Shown here piece by piece: positions 6,229 through 14,085 of a DNA stretch of 37,309 nt. Location of the stretch: contig JAVBLQ010000123.1 of assembly GCA_031553435.1 (NCBI GenBank), positions 1-37,309 of the forward strand, given 5' to 3'. Each line of letters starts with the position of its first letter. The stretch's first letter is position 1. Source of the DNA: JAVBLQ01 sp031553435. GTDB taxonomy: Bacteria; Bacteroidota; Bacteroidia; Bacteroidales; Azobacteroidaceae. The position numbers were made by a program, and so were the translations under genes. Under the pieces are notes generated by a model. The model made no database searches, was not told the origin of the DNA, and was given only the letters and a program-made list of their open reading frames with translations.

Positions 6229-8442
6229 ATGGCTTTAAACTCATTCCCCCATTACCTTCAATTAGATGCAATGGATTGTGGTCCGACCTGTCTTCGTATA
6301 ATTGCCAAACATTATGGGAAAACATACTCTTTGCAATCTTTACGCGAGAAATCATTTATTACCCGTGAAGGTGTTTCGATGCTTGGCATCAGTGATGCTG
6401 CCGAAAACATTGGATTCAGGACAACCGGAGTTATTGCTACCTTTCAACAATTAGTCGAAGATGTACCATTGCCTTGCATTCTCCATTGGAATCAAAGCCA
6501 TTTTGTGGTTTGTTATGACATAGAAAAAAAAGGGACTGGCGATTATGCCATCAGCATTTCAGATCCGGCGCATGGACTCAGCACGATGAGCCTGAAAGAA
6601 TTTTTACCATGCTGGATTTCTTCCGTAGTGGACGGACAGGGAGCCGGAGCTGCCTTGGTATTAGAACCTGGTCCTGAATTTTATGACCAGGAAGATGAAA
6701 AAAAACAGAACTCACGCAATATCAGATATTTTTTTCGTTACCTGTTTCCTTACAAAAAAGAATTTATGCAATTGATATTGGGGATGTTAACCGGAATGAT
6801 TCTGCAACTCATCCTTCCCTTCCTTACTCAATCAATTGTTGATAATGGAATTCAACCCGGAAACCTGAACTTCATTACTTTAGTACTAATCGCCCAACTA
6901 ATTATTTTTATTACCAAACTTGGAGTAGATTTTATTCGAAGCTGGATTTTACTTCACATCAACGCCAGGATCGATATTACATTGATTTCAGACTTTCTCT
7001 CCAAATTAATGCGGCTACCACTCGGATTCTTCGACACCAAAATGGTAGGCGATATCATGCAAAGAATCGATGACCACGGACGAATCAAAGCTTTCCTTAC
7101 CGGATCATCTTTAAATGTCCTGTTTTCTTTTGTTAACTTTATCATTTTCGGAGCTATATTAGCCTATTATAATCTGACGATACTGGCTATATTTTTACTG
7201 GGAAATGCTTTATACATCGCTTGGGTATTAGCTTTCATGAAATACCGGAGGGAGTTGGACTACAAACGCTTTACACAGGCTGCAGGAGAACAAAGCAGTC
7301 TTTTCCAACTGATTACCGGCATGCAGGAGATCAAACTCAATAATTGTGAAAAACAAAAACGCTGGCAATGGGAACGTATTCAGGTCAAACTTTTCAAAAT
7401 CAGTGTTAAAAGCTTGGCATTAGGCCAATACCAACAGATCGGATCCGTTTTTTTTAGCCAGACAACGGGAATCATTGTTTCTTTCATTGCAGCCAAAGCC
7501 GTTGTCACCGGTGATATGACAATGGGTATGATGATGTCGCTGACTTATATCATCGGACAACTTTCTGCACCTATCGAGCAGTTTATCGGATTTTCCCAAT
7601 CATTGCAGGATGCAAAAATCAGTCTGGAACGATTGGGCGAAATACATAACAAGGAAGATGAAGACCAGACGGCAGATTCAAAACTTTCCGTTTTACCGGA
7701 AAATAAAGACATACAAATTAATCAATTATCTTTCAGCTATGACGGAGCCGATCGAAATTATGTTTTGCAGGATATCGATCTGAAAATACCTCACAATAAA
7801 ACGACAGCTATCGTAGGCGCCAGCGGGAGCGGAAAAACCACATTGATCAAGCTATTATTAGGATTTTATCTGCCTAATAAAGGAGATATACAGGTTGGAG
7901 ACAGTTTGCTTAAAAATATCAATCCTCACCTTTGGCGACAAAAAACGGGAGCTGTTATGCAAGACGGATTTATTTTTTCAGATACCATTGCCAACAATAT
8001 TGCTTTGGGAGAAGAGAGAATAGATAAGGAACGTTTACGAATAGCAGTAAAAATTGCCAACATTCAGGAGTTTATAGATTCTTTGCCTCTGGGTTACAAT
8101 ACCAAAATCGGGATGGAAGGCAATGGCATCAGTCAAGGTCAACGGCAACGCCTGCTGATAGCCCGTTTAATCTATAAAAATCCTGATTTCTTGTTTCTCG
8201 ATGAAGCAACCAATGCCCTGGATGCAAAAAATGAAAGAGAAATCATGGTAAATCTGAAGCAGTTTTACCAGGGAAAAACGGTTGTAGTTGTAGCTCATCG
8301 TTTAAGTACCGTTCAAAATGCAGACAACATTGTAGTGCTGGAGAAAGGAAAAATTGTGGAGCAAGGCACTCATTCGAGGTTGACGCTAAAGCGCGGGATA
8401 TATTATCAATTGGTAAAAAATCAGTTGGAGTTGGGAAATTAA
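6229..8442 (+). CDS. Peptidase C39-containing ABC transporter (LanT/bacteriocin exporter)
   Basis: This 737-residue exporter should cleave the precursor after its double glycine and pump the core out of the cytoplasm. The N-terminal C39 protease has Gln11, catalytic Cys17 (LQLDAMDCGPTCLRI), His91 (NQSHFVV) and Asp112 (SDPAHG). It is followed by a six-helix transmembrane domain (about 170-450) and an ATPase with Walker A GASGSGKTT (530-538), an ISQGQRQR signature (about 634), Walker B FLFLDEATNALD and the H-loop VVVAHRLSTV. Bifunctional C39 exporters are usual in class II lanthipeptide systems; here one stands in a LanB/LanC (class I) cluster with no separate LanP protease. No membrane-fusion or outer-membrane partner and no immunity gene is nearby. 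The gene starts 3 nt after the preceding stop codon. Confidence 0.95.
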   Translation: MALNSFPHYLQLDAMDCGPTCLRIIAKHYGKTYSLQSLREKSFITREGVSMLGISDAAENIGFRTTGVIATFQQLVEDVPLPCILHWNQSHFVVCYDIEKKGTGDYAISISDPAHGLSTMSLKEFLPCWISSVVDGQGAGAALVLEPGPEFYDQEDEKKQNSRNIRYFFRYLFPYKKEFMQLILGMLTGMILQLILPFLTQSIVDNGIQPGNLNFITLVLIAQLIIFITKLGVDFIRSWILLHINARIDITLISDFLSKLMRLPLGFFDTKMVGDIMQRIDDHGRIKAFLTGSSLNVLFSFVNFIIFGAILAYYNLTILAIFLLGNALYIAWVLAFMKYRRELDYKRFTQAAGEQSSLFQLITGMQEIKLNNCEKQKRWQWERIQVKLFKISVKSLALGQYQQIGSVFFSQTTGIIVSFIAAKAVVTGDMTMGMMMSLTYIIGQLSAPIEQFIGFSQSLQDAKISLERLGEIHNKEDEDQTADSKLSVLPENKDIQINQLSFSYDGADRNYVLQDIDLKIPHNKTTAIVGASGSGKTTLIKLLLGFYLPNKGDIQVGDSLLKNINPHLWRQKTGAVMQDGFIFSDTIANNIALGEERIDKERLRIAVKIANIQEFIDSLPLGYNTKIGMEGNGISQGQRQRLLIARLIYKNPDFLFLDEATNALDAKNEREIMVNLKQFYQGKTVVVVAHRLSTVQNADNIVVLEKGKIVEQGTHSRLTLKRGIYYQLVKNQLELGN

Positions 8443-8480
8443 GAGGCGGTTTAAATTTACAAATCGTATCCGATGTGAAG

Positions 8481-8574
8481 GTGAAAGGTGAAGGTCGCTT
8501 TGCTCCCTTGTGAATTGTAGATTCCAAGTACAATTCACCTTTCACAAGGGAGCGAAGCGACCCTCACCTTTCAC
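8481..8574. terminator. Long palindrome between convergent lanT and amylase genes (bidirectional terminator-like)
   Basis: The arm at 8481-8519 (beginning GTGAAAGGTGAAGGTCGC) is repeated inverted at 8529-8574, with a 7-nt extra unit (AAGGTGA) in the right arm and only 9 nt between the arms. The right arm includes the amylase stop codon (8571-8573). It sits where both strands need termination. The words AGGGTCG and CTCC(C)TTGTGA are shared with the palindrome at 11370-11449. Confidence 0.65.
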
Positions 8575-11354
8575 TTCTTTATAAATTTCACCGTTTCAAT
8601 CCTGTTTTGTGTTTGAATTTGCAATAAATAAATTCCCTTTGGTAAAGTAGAAACGGGAATGGAAAATTGAGGATGGAAAGTGGAAAATGGGAAGTGGGAA
8701 ATGATTTTGCCTGTCATATCCAATATCTTAACATTTTCAATTTTCAAATTTCCATTTTCCATTTTCAATTCGTCTTCAACGGGATTGGGATAGATTTTTA
8801 TTGTTGATGAATTGGTTTTTGCATCTTCAATTCCTGAAGGCAGTTGAATTTGTTTATCTGTATATATATGATATTCACCGGGTTGAAGTGTGACGGTATA
8901 AGTAGCAGATGTAACATTGATCGTTGTTCCCGTAAGAGCTTCGTACCAGGTTCCCGTTTTGGGCAGAGTAACGGAAATACTTCCCGCTTTCACATCAAAA
9001 TTACCGATAGCAAAGGCGTTCATATCAGCATTTTTCCAGACAAAAGATTTCAGTAATCCGGTAAGGCTATACGTAAAGTCAGTCGTTGAAAATGTCGGAT
9101 AGGTTGCTTTCAGATAGTTGAGATTAGCATAAGTCTTATAAATCTCTTTCCGGGCAGCATTATCGGCATAATCCCAGCGAACCGGTTTGGGAGCTGTACG
9201 GCAATCGTTATTTATTGTTCCATCTTCACAACGGTTGATTGAATAATCGTATCCTAATTCCCCGAACTGCCAGATCATTTTTGGCCCGGGAGTCGGCAAA
9301 TAGAAACAAGCCGAAAGTTTTGCCCGATCAAGTGCAACATTCAGATATTTAACATTATAAGTTGACGCCGAATTTCCATATTCCCGGTTTTTATACATCA
9401 TTCGCTCTTCGTCATGACTTTCCATGTAGGCTACTAAATTTGGCTGATGAAAATTCCGTTTGGAATAGATACTACCCGATAAGTCCGACCTGTCTGAATA
9501 ACCCATGCTTGATTGGCAATAAGCATCGTTCATGTTTCCCCACAACAAAATGTCGGCGTCAGCCAGTTCTATTTCTTCCGAGTTTTCTGCAAGATGCTCG
9601 AAAATAACAATGGCATCTGACTTGCGTTTTTGAATTTCCGAGCGCATCCGCTTGAGAATTGCAATGCGGGAAGCATCGTAAGCCCAACCATCGCCCGGTT
9701 TTTGTGTAAAACCTTTGGTAAAGTCAAAACGGAAGCCGTCGATTTTGTACTCTTTCATCCAATAGCTATTGATACTATCGACCAAAGCTTTTGTTTGAGT
9801 GCTTTCGTGATTGAAATCATAACCCCAACTATAAGTGGCATTGGGAGACGTCACATTATACCAGGGATTATTGGCCGCCGGCGTGTTGGTTGTACTATTC
9901 CAATATAATTGTACAAAAGGCGATTGTCCGTAAGAATGGTTCAACACCATATCCATGATAACTGCCATTCCTTTTTGATGACAAGCATCGATAAGAGTTT
10001 TGAAATCATTTTTAGTCCCGTAATATTTATCCACTGCAAAATAAAAAGACGGATTATATCCCCAACTGTTGTTTCCTTCAAATTCATTGACCGGCATCAA
10101 TTCTATGGCATTGACTCCTAGTGATTTCAAATAATCCAACTTTTGCATAGCTGCAGAAAAAGTATGTTCCTGGACAAAATCGCGGATCAGCATTTCGTAA
10201 ATCACTAATTTATCCTTGGGAGGTGATTGAAAATTCGTTACCTGCCAGTTGTAAGCCGGTTGTCCGGTTTGAAATACCGACACAATTCCTTCTGTTTTTC
10301 CAGCAGGATAAGGTTTTAAATCGGGATAAACAGAAGTTGGAATATAGGAATCATTCCATGGATCCAAGACTTTATCTGTATAAGGATCTGCTATTTTCAA
10401 CTTGCCATCTACATAGTATTGGTAAGCGTATTCTTTTCCGGCTTCCAATCCGGGGAGGGTGATCCAACAGGAATCGCCGTCTTTTTTCATCAGATTATTA
10501 TTGCTGATCTGCCAGTTGTTAAAATCTCCGACCAGATATACAAAATCCTTATGCGGAGCGTACAAGCATAACGTTACTGTTTGGTCATTAATGATATTGA
10601 TTCCTGTCCGGACACCGGAAGGACGGGGCTCGTTGACAACAGCCGAACGTACAATTACTTCAACAGTATCACGGACAATGCCTGGAGCTGTTCCCGCTTC
10701 TGCAATCAGCTGATAGTTGCCTGAAACATTAAAAACCTGATTAAAATTTAAAACAGAGGCATTTTGAATTTCTTTTATGGAAGCGCCGTTCATCAGGCAT
10801 TTGATTGTGGTTGATTGTGAAGTTTGTATTGAAACAGATAATGAAGTTCCGGCTTCAATAATTGTCGTTTTTTCTGCAGGATTGGTAAATACTACATTCA
10901 GACCGGCTTGGTATACATCTACAAAAATGTCTTTTCCTCCGGTTTCTTTTCCTTCTTTGCTGCCGTCGGCGCTCCGGAAAACAAGTGCTAATTGTTTGAC
11001 GGTTTCCGAGGCATCGGTTATACCATAGTAAGAACGAATATCCGGAGAAATGGTTAATTTCCATTTATCATTTCCCAGCGATGTCATTTTACAAGCTGGA
11101 ATATTCACATTCCAGGCTGCTTTCACATATTTCCAATCGGATGAAGAAGTTGATTTATTGGTAATTACTCCGGTATGGGCGTAAACATCACCGGTATATC
11201 CTTTCAGTCCTGCGGTGCCTTTGGTGGCATCGAAGATGATTTCTATTACTCCGCTTTCTTGTGTGACTATCGTCGGATTAGTCGTTACAACTTGCGCCGG
11301 CGATAATGTAACAAATGAAAATAACAGCAGCAACGGTAAAAATAAATTTTTCAT
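8571..11354 (-). CDS. Secreted GH13 alpha-amylase with T9SS C-terminal sorting domain
   Basis: This 927-residue protein is the probable starch-cutting enzyme of the sus operon. Order of parts: signal peptide (1-20, ending SPAQ), N-terminal beta domains of the kind found before Bacteroidota amylases (about 25-250), a CBM48-like E-set module with VYLVGDFNNWQ (about 270-350), a GH13 barrel (about 380-760), and a T9SS type A sorting domain (about 853-927: IKIYPNPV...LPKGIYLLQI...FIKK). Catalytic residues fit GH13: Asp544 nucleophile (GFRFDFTKG), Glu586 acid/base (VIFEHLAEN) and Asp648 (YMESHDEER); region I is VIMDMVLNHS. In Bacteroides the matching enzyme SusG is a lipoprotein; here the surface route is T9SS. 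Odd feature: the sorting domain contains two opposed copies of the genome's GGAAAATGG word repeat, translated as ENGNLKIEN and SHFPFSTFHPQFS. It is the last gene of the operon. Confidence 0.92.
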   Translation of the reverse strand: MKNLFLPLLLLFSFVTLSPAQVVTTNPTIVTQESGVIEIIFDATKGTAGLKGYTGDVYAHTGVITNKSTSSSDWKYVKAAWNVNIPACKMTSLGNDKWKLTISPDIRSYYGITDASETVKQLALVFRSADGSKEGKETGGKDIFVDVYQAGLNVVFTNPAEKTTIIEAGTSLSVSIQTSQSTTIKCLMNGASIKEIQNASVLNFNQVFNVSGNYQLIAEAGTAPGIVRDTVEVIVRSAVVNEPRPSGVRTGINIINDQTVTLCLYAPHKDFVYLVGDFNNWQISNNNLMKKDGDSCWITLPGLEAGKEYAYQYYVDGKLKIADPYTDKVLDPWNDSYIPTSVYPDLKPYPAGKTEGIVSVFQTGQPAYNWQVTNFQSPPKDKLVIYEMLIRDFVQEHTFSAAMQKLDYLKSLGVNAIELMPVNEFEGNNSWGYNPSFYFAVDKYYGTKNDFKTLIDACHQKGMAVIMDMVLNHSYGQSPFVQLYWNSTTNTPAANNPWYNVTSPNATYSWGYDFNHESTQTKALVDSINSYWMKEYKIDGFRFDFTKGFTQKPGDGWAYDASRIAILKRMRSEIQKRKSDAIVIFEHLAENSEEIELADADILLWGNMNDAYCQSSMGYSDRSDLSGSIYSKRNFHQPNLVAYMESHDEERMMYKNREYGNSASTYNVKYLNVALDRAKLSACFYLPTPGPKMIWQFGELGYDYSINRCEDGTINNDCRTAPKPVRWDYADNAARKEIYKTYANLNYLKATYPTFSTTDFTYSLTGLLKSFVWKNADMNAFAIGNFDVKAGSISVTLPKTGTWYEALTGTTINVTSATYTVTLQPGEYHIYTDKQIQLPSGIEDAKTNSSTIKIYPNPVEDELKMENGNLKIENVKILDMTGKIISHFPFSTFHPQFSIPVSTLPKGIYLLQIQTQNRIETVKFIKK
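8656..8770. repeat. Palindromic GGAAAATGG word repeat inside the amylase coding sequence
   Basis: The plus strand has GGAAAATTGAGGATGGAAAG and related words at 8656-8703, and the opposed words TTTTCAAATTTCCATTTTCC at 8732-8770. Both arms are translated in frame as part of the T9SS sorting domain. The same words occur in intergenic DNA at 1461-1493. Confidence 0.7.
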
Positions 11355-11369
11355 AAAACCGGTTGTTCT

Positions 11370-11449
11370 ATGTGAGGGTCGTTGTACTCCTTGTGAGGCT
11401 TGCTAACGCAAGCTTGTGAGGCTCACAAGAAGTACAACGACCCTTACAT
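11370..11449. repeat. Long palindrome with nested hairpin between SusF-like and amylase genes
   Basis: The 28-nt arms at 11370-11397 and 11422-11449 match at 26 of 28 positions (core AGGGTCGTTGTACT). Between them lies GCTTGC-TAAC-GCAAGC (11398-11413), a perfect inner hairpin, and a further TTGTGAGG word. The outer arm ends on the first base of the SusF-like stop codon. It may attenuate transcription into the amylase gene or protect the upstream mRNA from 3' decay. Confidence 0.7.
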
Positions 11450-12873
11450 TATTGTTTAACAATAGTACAAGTATAAGCCGAAGCATTACCTAATTTCAAA
11501 GTAATCAGGTAAGTGCCGCCTGATTCAACACGGATATTGTCGCCGCCATAGGTTAAGTTGTTCACATTGCCGCCAAGGTTAATATCCCAACCGTTGTTTG
11601 CACGGAATTTGAATTCATTTCCTCCGGTTAATGTTGTAGTGACAGTCCATTCACCTGTTGCGGTATTCAAATTCATCGGTGTAGAAGTATCCCAACCTCC
11701 GGCAGTTGCACTACCGATCAATCCCCAATTAGTGGCTGTAGCCGTATAAGTATAAGGTTCCTTCGACAAATCAACCGTCAGGCGATAGAATCCGGTTTCG
11801 GAGATTGTTAAATCTATGGCATTATTGGCAGTAGAAAGCGTACCGTTTCCGCCATCGCCATAATTGGTGTGGTCCCAATCGGGGTCGGATGTAAACTTGA
11901 ATTTATTTCCGGCCTCCATATATACATAACCATCGAATTTCCAGTCCATATTCGGAGAATATACAATGGGTGCAGTGGCAGGGCTCCAGCCTTGATGTCC
12001 GCCAGGAACATACAGTTGTCGTTTTGCATTGCCTAATAACTCAATTGTATAAGTAGATTCCATCATGTTGATGGTAATTTTTACCCACTGATCTTCCAAT
12101 ACACGCATAGCTTGCGAATTCTCAACAACCAATGTTCCTTCCAGATCGGTATTACCGTCAACCGGATTACCAATCACTCCGTCCCAACTGTCGGCATCTT
12201 TACTGGACTGAGGTACAATTTTGAAATAGCCTGACATTTGAACAGTAATGCTGAAAACAGGATCATCATAAACATCTAAATCGCTGTGGGAGAATTTATA
12301 GGCATCCAGATTAGCAAAACTCCAACCATTTACATCACCAATCAGATAGTAAGCTGATTCAATCTGAACATTTGAATATGGAGTGACGGTACAAGGTCCA
12401 AACACAGCCGGTGTGGGCATCATAGATGTCGAAGTTCCGTCCTGAATGTAAAAATAATTCCGAAGGTAAATAGCATGTGCTACGGGAGCTTTCGTGTTAA
12501 ACAAAGTTTTTACAGCTTCGCTTAAATCGGTCGAGAGCACTGTTGCTGCGTTATCGGCACTTTTTACAGGCAATTCTACTACATTTGTAAAATCTTGAGT
12601 ACCGGATATTTCGGTTCTGAATACCACCGTTGCGCCTTCCGCCAATTTAGGCGTAGCCGTTGCTTTTACGACTTGAAGTTCTTTTTCTTCTTCTGTCAGC
12701 ACTAATGCAGCATTGAAATCGCTACCCATAGCTATGGTAAAACCATCAATCATTTGTGTTGCTTCTTGCGGATACGACTGTGGGGGAGCTACATCCAGGC
12801 CAATATCTTCTGTACATGCAGAAAATCCGGCTACAAGAAGTATTGCTAAAAAGAAATATATATTTTTCATCAT
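11449..12873 (-). CDS. SusF/SusE-like starch-binding outer-membrane lipoprotein
   Basis: This 474-residue lipoprotein has a signal peptide with lipobox GFSAC (Cys20) followed by TED, suggesting surface display. The N-terminal region (about 25-165) resembles the SusE/SusF N-terminal domain. It is followed by three repeated beta-sandwich modules of the SusE/F starch-binding type, each with an aromatic-rich start: YYLIGDVNGWSF (about 176), LYVPGGHQGWSP (about 287) and WGLIGSATAGGWD (about 382). Such modules hold starch near the SusCD transporter and amylase without catalysis. It lies 22 nt after the SusE-like gene and before the amylase, the same order as in the classical sus operon. Either of the first two ATGs could be the start. 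Confidence 0.85.
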   Translation of the reverse strand: MMKNIYFFLAILLVAGFSACTEDIGLDVAPPQSYPQEATQMIDGFTIAMGSDFNAALVLTEEEKELQVVKATATPKLAEGATVVFRTEISGTQDFTNVVELPVKSADNAATVLSTDLSEAVKTLFNTKAPVAHAIYLRNYFYIQDGTSTSMMPTPAVFGPCTVTPYSNVQIESAYYLIGDVNGWSFANLDAYKFSHSDLDVYDDPVFSITVQMSGYFKIVPQSSKDADSWDGVIGNPVDGNTDLEGTLVVENSQAMRVLEDQWVKITINMMESTYTIELLGNAKRQLYVPGGHQGWSPATAPIVYSPNMDWKFDGYVYMEAGNKFKFTSDPDWDHTNYGDGGNGTLSTANNAIDLTISETGFYRLTVDLSKEPYTYTATATNWGLIGSATAGGWDTSTPMNLNTATGEWTVTTTLTGGNEFKFRANNGWDINLGGNVNNLTYGGDNIRVESGGTYLITLKLGNASAYTCTIVKQ

Positions 12874-12895
12874 TTGTCAAATTTTATTGGGAGTT

Positions 12896-14062
12896 TTATT
12901 GTATTTTTCCTGTTGCTTTAGTGAAATTGATGTACAATTTTTGGCCTATAGTGCCGGGGACCCTATCCTGATCGTCTCCTTTTGCTCTGTATATCAACTT
13001 TTCATTAAACACCATAAATTCGGTATGCCACCATTCCTGACCGTTGAGTACCACGCAAGCGCGAACTCCGCCATCGCTTTCGCCGGCTGCATTTCCGCTA
13101 AATGCAGGAGATACAAATTCCACATCGGCGCCTAATGAAATATCGGGCACTGTAAACTTGTTATTGTCGCCTGCTCCCCATACTCCTCCGGCCGCATTTC
13201 CGCACAAGTAAACATTTGGTTCAAGGAACTGTAAGTGGTAAATATAATCACGTCCCGAAATTTCGGTTGTTACTACGACGATATACCAGCCTGGATTTCC
13301 AATCACAATATTACCATCGTCGGAGAAAGAAATACCTGCCAACGCAGTTGATGTGCCGTCAATATCGGCGGTTGCACCAAATTCGTTTCCATCCTGCGTT
13401 TTTGCCGTGTTAAATTTAATTGCTGCATTGTCACTGCCGGATTTTCCCAGGTATTGAAGCACCCAGAACTTACCGTCTGCTCCCCAAACAGGTACCATGG
13501 TAGTTGCACTACTCCAGTTCCAATTATCGGTCACATTTCCAGCCAGGTACATATTTTCCGGCATGGTCATAGGTTCCAATGCAAAGTAGCCTTTTACTTT
13601 AGGCAGTTCAATGATATTTGACAATACTTTGTGACTGCCGTCAGACAGTTCGGCCGACAACCGTACATAAACGGGGAATGGTTCTGTGGGGAAATCCTCT
13701 TCATAGATAACACCCAACAAACCCACCAATGCGACAGCCATTTCGGAAGCGATTACATCCATCTTTGCCAAGTGGTAAGGAGTAGGAAGCGTGGTAAATT
13801 CTTCGAACGAACTTTTTGTAGCGACCTGTACGCGGTATGTGGTTGCGGCGGTAAAACCGTAAGCGGGTTGCGAGGTGGTAAGCTGAATGGTTTCCGTATT
13901 TTTCAAATCATAAATACCGGAAACGTAAACCGGCGTATTCAATACAAAGGTATCCGGTGTTGTCACTGTCGGATGATCGTCTGAGTCGCAAGCCCAAAAC
14001 AAAGCCAGGCAAGCAAGCAGCATCATTATATTATATATATTTTTCATTTTTAATTTTTTCAT
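12896..14062 (-). CDS. SusE-like outer-membrane lipoprotein
   Basis: The 388-residue product begins with a signal peptide leading to Cys25 (ALFWACDSDD), a slightly unusual lipobox because of the Trp before Ala. The N-terminal part (PDTFVLNTPVYVSGIYDLKN, then a fibronectin-like fold with VYVRLSAEL) matches SusE-domain proteins. One or two C-terminal beta-sandwich modules follow, with NMYLAGNVTDNWNWSS and NVYLCGNAAGGVWG openings. The expected role is glucan binding at the cell surface. It starts about 23 nt after susD. Three in-frame ATGs (14080, 14062, 14047) precede the lipobox; 14062 is chosen as giving a basic n-region of normal length, but 14047 is also plausible. Confidence 0.8.
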   Translation of the reverse strand: MKKLKMKNIYNIMMLLACLALFWACDSDDHPTVTTPDTFVLNTPVYVSGIYDLKNTETIQLTTSQPAYGFTAATTYRVQVATKSSFEEFTTLPTPYHLAKMDVIASEMAVALVGLLGVIYEEDFPTEPFPVYVRLSAELSDGSHKVLSNIIELPKVKGYFALEPMTMPENMYLAGNVTDNWNWSSATTMVPVWGADGKFWVLQYLGKSGSDNAAIKFNTAKTQDGNEFGATADIDGTSTALAGISFSDDGNIVIGNPGWYIVVVTTEISGRDYIYHLQFLEPNVYLCGNAAGGVWGAGDNNKFTVPDISLGADVEFVSPAFSGNAAGESDGGVRACVVLNGQEWWHTEFMVFNEKLIYRAKGDDQDRVPGTIGQKLYINFTKATGKIQ

Positions 14063-14085
14063 TTTATGTTTAACAATCATTGGTA

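Noticed and set aside
8846..11064. Several open frames opposite or inside the amylase gene
   Set aside because: They are shadows of the GH13 frame with no domains and atypical residue use.
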